Shown: positions 13,084 to 16,547 of the stretch, one piece after another
How positions within the stretch are numbered: the first letter of the stretch is position 1
Layout: each line of letters opens with the position of its first letter
DNA from: CAIJMU01 sp035531315
GTDB lineage: Bacteria; Spirochaetota; Spirochaetia; Treponematales; Rectinemataceae
Reading direction: 5' to 3'
Length of the DNA stretch: 16,547 nucleotides
NCBI GenBank assembly: GCA_035531315.1
Contig: DATKTD010000043.1
Coordinates: 1 to 16,547 of the forward strand
Notes under the pieces: generated by a model
What the model saw: the letters and a program-made list of their open reading frames with translations, nothing else
The model's database searches: none
Told to the model about the DNA's origin: nothing
Program-made: the position numbers and the translations under genes

Positions 13084-13944
13084 TTACTGGAGTAGCTGCA
13101 AGACCGACTGGGTCTTCTGGTTCGCCTGGGCAAGCATCGCACCGCCCGCCTGGGAAAGGATGCGGTTCTTGGTGTAGTTGACCATCTCGCTGGCCATGTC
13201 GGTGTCGCGGATGCGGCTCTCGGCGGCCTGCATGTTCTCGGCTCCGACGTCGATGCCCTTGATGGCCATCTCGAGGCGGTTCTGGTAGGCGCCGAGGTCG
13301 GCGCGCTGCTTCGAAACCTTCTTGAGGGCCTCGTCGAGGGTGCCGATGGCGCGGTTGGCGCTGTCGGGGGTCGAAAGGCTGAGAATGGAGTTGTCGCCGA
13401 CGTTGCGGACGCCGAGACCCATGGCGGTCATCGTCCCCACGTACACGCGGGAGCGCTGGTCCATGTTGGCGCCGATGTGGAACCACATCGAACCGGTGAC
13501 GACATTGTTGCCGCCGGCGCGGGCGAAGCGTCCGGTGAGCATGTTCATGCCGTTGAACTGGGCGTGGGAGGCGATGCGGTCGACTTCGTCGACGAGCTGG
13601 CTGACCTCGACCTGGATCTGCATCCTGTCTTCGGAGGTGTAGATGCCGTTGGAGGACTGCACGGCGAGTTCGCGGAGGCGCTGGAGGATGTCCTGGGACT
13701 CCTGGAGGTAGCCTTCCGTGGTTTGGATGAAGGAGATGCCGTTGGCCGCGTTCTTCGAAGCCTGATTGAGACCGCGGATCTGGGAGCGCATTTTCTCCGA
13801 AACGGCGAGTCCGGAAGCGTCGTCGCCGGCGCGGTTGATGCGCTGGCCGGAGGACAGCTTCTCCATGCTCTTCTCGACGGCCGAATTGGTGACGCCGAGC
13901 TGTCGGTTCGCGAACATCGCGCTGAGATTGTGATTGATGACCAT
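13084..13944 (-). CDS. flaB: FlaB core flagellin, upstream copy
   Basis: 286 residues with the compact D0/D1 flagellin structure of spirochaete FlaB: MVINHNLSAMFANRQLGVTN, KLSSGQRINRAGDDASGLAV, ELAVQSSNGIYTSEDRMQIQ and the C-terminal AESRIRDTDMASEMVNYTKN to SVLQLLQ. Periplasmic filament core, exported without a signal peptide. Two in-frame ATGs are possible. AAGGAGG abuts the first (13950) and lies six bases before the second (13944), so 13944 is the start, which also gives the standard MVINHN end. The open frame continues to 14235 but that part is leader. A near-consensus sigma-28 promoter lies about 220 bases upstream. The leader carries two AAGGA hairpins, the second containing the ribosome site. 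pcnB is divergent. Confidence 0.96.
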   Translation of the reverse strand: MVINHNLSAMFANRQLGVTNSAVEKSMEKLSSGQRINRAGDDASGLAVSEKMRSQIRGLNQASKNAANGISFIQTTEGYLQESQDILQRLRELAVQSSNGIYTSEDRMQIQVEVSQLVDEVDRIASHAQFNGMNMLTGRFARAGGNNVVTGSMWFHIGANMDQRSRVYVGTMTAMGLGVRNVGDNSILSLSTPDSANRAIGTLDEALKKVSKQRADLGAYQNRLEMAIKGIDVGAENMQAAESRIRDTDMASEMVNYTKNRILSQAGGAMLAQANQKTQSVLQLLQ

Positions 13945-13946
13945 GT

Positions 13947-13963
13947 TCATCCTCCTTGGATGA
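13947..13963 (-). promoter_or_regulatory. Shine-Dalgarno hairpin of the upstream flaB, candidate CsrA site
   Basis: In minus-strand RNA UCAUCC (13963-13958), loop AAGGA (13957-13953) and GGAUGA (13952-13947) form six perfect pairs. The loop plus the next GG is the AAGGAGG ribosome site of flaB. ANGGA in a hairpin loop overlapping the ribosome site is the classical CsrA target geometry. The hairpin alone could also limit translation. Confidence 0.55.
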
Positions 13964-14007
13964 TCGTGCGAAACCCGGAGACTTTCCAGAGTCCGGGGCG
14001 GCGGTTC

Positions 14008-14025
14008 CGGCGCGTCCTTGCACCG
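14008..14025 (-). promoter_or_regulatory. Upstream AAGGA hairpin in the flaB leader, candidate second CsrA site
   Basis: In minus-strand RNA CGGUGC (14025-14020), loop AAGGAC (14019-14014) and GCGCCG (14013-14008) form six pairs including one U-G. The loop carries ANGGA, 56 bases upstream of the AAGGA at the ribosome site, a distance suited to dual-site binding by a CsrA dimer. A similar AAGGACGCG precedes the other flaB. Confidence 0.5.
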
Positions 14026-14045
14026 TTCCGTCTGGGTCCATCGCG

Positions 14046-14061
14046 GGCGACCTGGGTCGCC
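14046..14061 (-). other. Hairpin in the upstream flaB leader
   Basis: GGCGAC (14046-14051) and GTCGCC (14056-14061) are a perfect inverted repeat with a four-base loop, about 20 bases upstream of the first AAGGA hairpin. Confidence 0.4.
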
Positions 14062-14161
14062 TGGCAGATGCTGTGTCGATCGTCTGCGCGACCGGCGGAA
14101 GACCTCCTTTCGAGCACGGAGTCGTCGGATCGGGGATCCGGAGACAGCTCTCGTATGTCTT

Positions 14162-14189
14162 TTATCGGCAAAAGGAGGCGAAAACTTGA
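14162..14189 (-). promoter_or_regulatory. Sigma-28 (FliA/SigD) flagellar promoter of the upstream flaB
   Basis: On the minus strand TCAAGTTT (14189-14182), 12 bases and GCCGATAA (14169-14162). The -10 is a perfect match to the sigma-28 consensus and the -35 matches TAAAGTTT at 7 of 8 positions; the spacer is one base longer than the usual 11. Transcription should begin near 14155, leaving a leader of about 210 nt. Confidence 0.8.
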
Positions 14190-14227
14190 GCATGGGGGGA
14201 CGATTGGCCCTGCGTGGCGGCGGTCGC

Positions 14228-14257
14228 TTGACCATGGCGAAGCTCCCCGTACATACT
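14228..14257 (+). promoter_or_regulatory. Sigma-70-type promoter of pcnB
   Basis: TTGACC (14228-14233), 18 bases and CATACT (14252-14257); TACATA at 16 bases is an alternative -10. The leader would be about 110 nt with two stable hairpins. Confidence 0.4.
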
Positions 14258-14279
14258 GCGAAGGATTCCGCCGCATTTT

Positions 14280-14345
14280 CCCGGCCGTAGCGGGGCCGGG
14301 TGCGCCGGTTTCCTGTGCGGGACTTCCCCGGGCGGGTTCGCCCGG
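14280..14345 (+). other. Two stable hairpins in the pcnB leader
   Basis: CCCGGCC (14280-14286) with GGCCGGG (14294-14300), loop of seven; and CCGGGCG (14328-14334) with CGCCCGG (14339-14345), loop GGTT. Both are perfect 7-bp stems. The second ends 16 bases before the GAGG ribosome site of pcnB. Confidence 0.5.
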
Positions 14346-14371
14346 TACAACATGAGCATCCGAGGTTTTCA

Positions 14372-15826
14372 TTGCTGATCCGCTATCGAAAAACCGACGA
14401 GGGCAAGATCGCGGCCCGCGCCCTGGTATATACGGCCGAGGAGCATGGGATCGACACGAGCAAGGTCGACTTCGATGCCCGAAGGATCGTCGAGCGCCTT
14501 CGCGAGAGCGGTCATGAGGCCTATATAGTGGGGGGGGCCGTCAGGGACCTCCTTCTCGGGCGGGCGCCGAAGGATTTCGACATAGTCACCGACGCGGAGC
14601 CCTCGAGGATCAAGAGGGTGTTCAGGAACGCACGCGTGATCGGTCGTCGCTTCCGGCTCGTCCATGTCTACGCCGGCCCCAAGATATTCGAGGTTTCGAC
14701 CTTCCGCTCGATCGCCAACGGGACGGTGGGCAATGAATACGGCAGCATGGACGAGGACGCCCTGCGCCGCGATTTTACCTGCAATGCCCTGTACTACGAC
14801 CCGATCCAGCAGCAGCTGGTCGACTATATCGGCGGCTTCAAGCACGTCAAGGCTCGTCGGATCGTCCCCGTCATTCCGCTCAAGAGCATTTTCGTCGAGG
14901 ATCCCGTCCGGATGATCCGCTGCCTCAAATACGCGGCCACGACCGGCTTCGGCATTCCCCTGCGGGCGCGTTGGGCGATCCGGCGCGACGCCGGCCTTCT
15001 CGCCGAGGCGAGCAGTTCCCGCCTAACGGAGGAATTTCTCAAGATCCTCGCCTCGGGAAAAAGCGCCGAGATTCTCTCGAGCCTCGAATCCTACGGCTTG
15101 TTGAAGCATATAGTCCCCGCCTGCTCGGCCTTTATTGCGGTGGACGGGCGGAACAAAGCCTCCATGGTCGAATCCCTCGCGGAACTGGACTGCCTCGACG
15201 CCGCCGCCGCGGGCCGCGAGCGGCGGCTGTCCCTCCTTATTTCGCATTTTCTCAGGCCTTGGCTCGAAAGTCTTTCCGGCGTCATCGAGGACAGGCCCGA
15301 AGCCTTCCAGGATGCGCTTCAACAGGCGCGGGGCTTCCTTTCCCCGTTGAACCTGCCCCGCGTCGAACTCGAGGCAGCCGTTCTCGTCCTTTTCAAGAAA
15401 CGCGGGCTTTCGCCCCTCGAAAGGCCGAAGCGGCCCGGTCTCGAGCGCGGACGCTCGCCCCAGGACCGGACTCCGGCAGCCAGGAGCGCGGGCCGCGCCG
15501 CCGCCAGAGGCGCCCAGGCGGGAAACGCCCCCATCGCTCCGACGACGGGGGAGGCCCAGGGAGAACAGCCTGGCGGCGCCCCGAAGGCCCGAAAGCGCCG
15601 CCGGGGCCCCCGTAAGCCAGGGAGCGAGTCCTCGGGCGCCACTGCGAGATCCTCGACCGGCGACTCGAAGAGCCCTGCCGAAAACACAAGGCCGGAAGGC
15701 AATGCCACTCCCCCCCAGTCCCGGAACGAGGGGAGCAATCTCTCGAGGACCTCGGGTGCAGCCAGAAGGCGCCGCAAGAGGCAGCGCAATTCTCCGGATG
15801 CCCCACCGGAAGAAAAGGCTCCGTGA
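14372..15826 (+). CDS. pcnB: Poly(A) polymerase / tRNA nucleotidyltransferase family protein (PcnB type)
   Basis: 484-residue class II nucleotidyltransferase, expected to add 3' A tails to RNA or to repair tRNA CCA ends. The catalytic core is GGAVRDLLLGRAPKDFDIVT (54-73) with metal ligands D68 and D70. It is followed by RRFRLVHV (92-99), EVSTFRS, RRDFTCNALYYDP (132-144) and the template-domain motif FVEDPVRMIRCLKYAA. These favour PcnB over a CCA enzyme, but sequence cannot fully separate them. The tail (about 345-484) is basic and low-complexity (KARKRRRGPRKPG, AARRRRKRQR), probably RNA-binding; E. coli PcnB also has a basic tail. The start is TTG at 14372 with GAGG six bases upstream, matching the treponemal N-terminus (LLIRYRK); an ATG at 14300 lacks support. 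It is divergent from flaB. Confidence 0.9.
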   Translation: MLIRYRKTDEGKIAARALVYTAEEHGIDTSKVDFDARRIVERLRESGHEAYIVGGAVRDLLLGRAPKDFDIVTDAEPSRIKRVFRNARVIGRRFRLVHVYAGPKIFEVSTFRSIANGTVGNEYGSMDEDALRRDFTCNALYYDPIQQQLVDYIGGFKHVKARRIVPVIPLKSIFVEDPVRMIRCLKYAATTGFGIPLRARWAIRRDAGLLAEASSSRLTEEFLKILASGKSAEILSSLESYGLLKHIVPACSAFIAVDGRNKASMVESLAELDCLDAAAAGRERRLSLLISHFLRPWLESLSGVIEDRPEAFQDALQQARGFLSPLNLPRVELEAAVLVLFKKRGLSPLERPKRPGLERGRSPQDRTPAARSAGRAAARGAQAGNAPIAPTTGEAQGEQPGGAPKARKRRRGPRKPGSESSGATARSSTGDSKSPAENTRPEGNATPPQSRNEGSNLSRTSGAARRRRKRQRNSPDAPPEEKAP

Positions 15827-15847
15827 CGAGAGCCCCTTCCGCATGGC

Positions 15848-15877
15848 TTGACAAGGCACGAAGCGCCTTCGGAGAAT
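15848..15877 (+). promoter_or_regulatory. Possible promoter overlapping the DUF4912 gene start
   Basis: A perfect TTGACA (15848-15853) is followed after 18 bases by GAGAAT (15872-15877, 4 of 6 matches), leaving six bases before the GTG at 15884. This is the same spacing as in two other start regions here. A GGAG nine bases before the GTG allows ordinary initiation instead. Confidence 0.3.
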
Positions 15878-15883
15878 GACACC

Positions 15884-16547
15884 GTGAGATCGGAGAACTT
15901 CGAATCGCTGTCCGACCAGGATCTCCGCGCCATCGCCGACCGGATGGGCCTGGAACTGCCTCAGAGTCTCGACAGGATCTTTGTCGTCGAGGAGATCGTC
16001 GAGGCCCTTGCCGAGGATCGCCTCGAGAGGGACAGGGGGACCGAGGCTCCCCTCTACGTCGAGGACGCGAAATACTGGTGCAGAAGCGATACGGAATCCC
16101 CCGAGGGGGATGGGCAACAGAGGCTCCAGCAGCGCTATAACGAGACCGGCATCAAAGCCCTCGTTCGCGATCCGACCTGGGCCTTCACCCTTTGGGATAT
16201 TTCCGAGACGGATCGCGCCGCAATCGACGCGGCCGGCGAGGATTCGCGCCTCTTCCTCAGAGTCACCGAAGTCGACCAGCGCGGCGGCAAGCCCTCCTTC
16301 TTCGACATTCCCGTCTCCCTCGAGGATTCGCAGTGGTATATCAATCTGCCGCGTCCCGAGGCCCGTTATCGCATCGATCTGGCCTTTCGTTCCGACGGCA
16401 AGGTAAAGTCCCTGGCCCATTCGCTCGATCTGGTCGTACCGCGGCAATACATCGGCGATTCGGCCTTGCCGGATGAAGGCCGGAGGCTCCTCGATCTTTC
16501 GGGCATTGCCGATCTGGCGATAGAATTCGTCGAAGAAGACAATCCGA
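15884..16547 (+). CDS. SAP-like plus DUF4912 protein, 3' end outside window
   Basis: At least 221 residues, running off the right edge. Residues 6-45 (LSDQDLRAIADRMGLELP to VVEEIVEALAED) look like a SAP or Rho-N type helix-extended-loop-helix that may bind nucleic acid. Residues about 85-190 match DUF4912: RYNETGIKALVRDPTWAFTLWDI, LFLRVTEVD, WYINLPRPEARYRIDLAF. DUF4912 proteins have no settled biochemical role. The GTG at 15884 is the only reasonable start, since the nearby ATG at 15876 meets a stop after two codons; an internal ATG at 15944 would cut the SAP-like part. It starts 57 bases after pcnB, with a possible promoter in between. No signal peptide; cytoplasmic. Confidence 0.8.
   Translation, partial: MRSENFESLSDQDLRAIADRMGLELPQSLDRIFVVEEIVEALAEDRLERDRGTEAPLYVEDAKYWCRSDTESPEGDGQQRLQQRYNETGIKALVRDPTWAFTLWDISETDRAAIDAAGEDSRLFLRVTEVDQRGGKPSFFDIPVSLEDSQWYINLPRPEARYRIDLAFRSDGKVKSLAHSLDLVVPRQYIGDSALPDEGRRLLDLSGIADLAIEFVEEDNP

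Larger units (their letters stand above)
13945..14371. other. Divergent intergenic region between flaB and pcnB
   Basis: 427 bases without a gene. On the minus strand it holds the sigma-28 promoter (14162-14189) and a leader of roughly 210 nt for flaB. That leader contains a GC hairpin (14046-14061), a CCCGGA/TCCGGG hairpin (13974-13997), two AAGGA hairpins (14008-14025, 13947-13963) and a start-less AAAGGAGGTC (14110-14101). On the plus strand it holds a sigma-70-type promoter (14228-14257) and two stable hairpins in the pcnB leader. Confidence 0.7.

Noticed and set aside
14101..14110. AAAGGAGGTC on the minus strand, a perfect ribosome-site match
   Set aside because: No start codon at a suitable distance opens a meaningful frame. 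Kept only as a possible extra AAGGA motif in the flaB leader; it does not clearly sit in a loop.
13945..14235. Extension of the upstream flaB frame to 14235
   Set aside because: It runs through the sigma-28 promoter and leader; the ribosome site and the standard MVINHN end fix the start at 13944.
15853..15870. AAGGC/GCCTT hairpin between pcnB and the DUF4912 gene as a terminator
   Set aside because: Five pairs only and no T-run; it also overlaps the spacer of the possible promoter.
1..16547. Mobile elements, CRISPR arrays, tRNA or rRNA genes, toxin-antitoxin pairs
   Set aside because: No transposase or integrase motif, no regularly spaced repeats and no cloverleaf were seen; the gene order looks like conserved chromosomal core.

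Overview
The window is GC-rich DNA that most resembles a spirochaete of the Treponema/Spirochaeta side. Its centre is a flagellar block of two FlaB core flagellins, a FlaG-like protein, the FliD cap, an uncharacterised protein and a membrane-anchored PilZ protein. This is followed by an 86-codon unknown gene, tsaE, tsaB and an HD-GYP gene, with pcnB divergent from the flagellins. From memory this order is very close to the flaB/fliD neighbourhood of treponemes. The species cannot be told from the sequence. A six-haem cytochrome at the left edge argues against a purely fermentative host-restricted treponeme and for a free-living, perhaps sediment or groundwater, organism.

Layout, left to right. 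1-1015 (minus): 3'-truncated multihaem c-type cytochrome with its own promoter and a 5' stem-loop. 1171-3022 (plus): a purine-phosphoribosyltransferase-like gene and, four bases later, a secreted protein with degenerate YD-like repeats. 3220-4347 (plus): a large GNAT-type acetyltransferase, convergent across two hairpins with an HD-GYP gene (4427-5545, minus). 5621-7004 (minus): unknown gene, tsaE and tsaB, joined by 4-base overlaps. 7087-11538 (minus): flaG, fliD, an unknown gene and pilZ. 11847-13944 (minus): two flaB genes, each followed by structured RNA. 14372-15826 (plus): pcnB. 15884-16547 (plus): a SAP-like/DUF4912 gene cut by the right edge.

How the genes work together. FlaB proteins build the periplasmic filament core, FliD caps it and FlaG probably modulates it. 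PilZ senses cyclic di-GMP and HD-GYP should degrade it, so signal sensing and removal sit beside the filament genes. TsaE and TsaB belong to the tRNA t6A pathway and PcnB to RNA 3'-end metabolism.

The most interesting signals are non-coding. The upstream flaB gene has a near-consensus sigma-28 promoter. Both flaB leaders carry two AAGGA motifs, one overlapping the Shine-Dalgarno sequence, presented in hairpins as expected for CsrA control. A tandem hairpin array separates the two flaB genes. Three genes have promoter-like hexamers placed so that transcription would begin on the start codon (possible leaderless mRNAs). tsaE appears to start at a CTG codon. No tRNA, rRNA, CRISPR array, insertion sequence or phage gene was seen.
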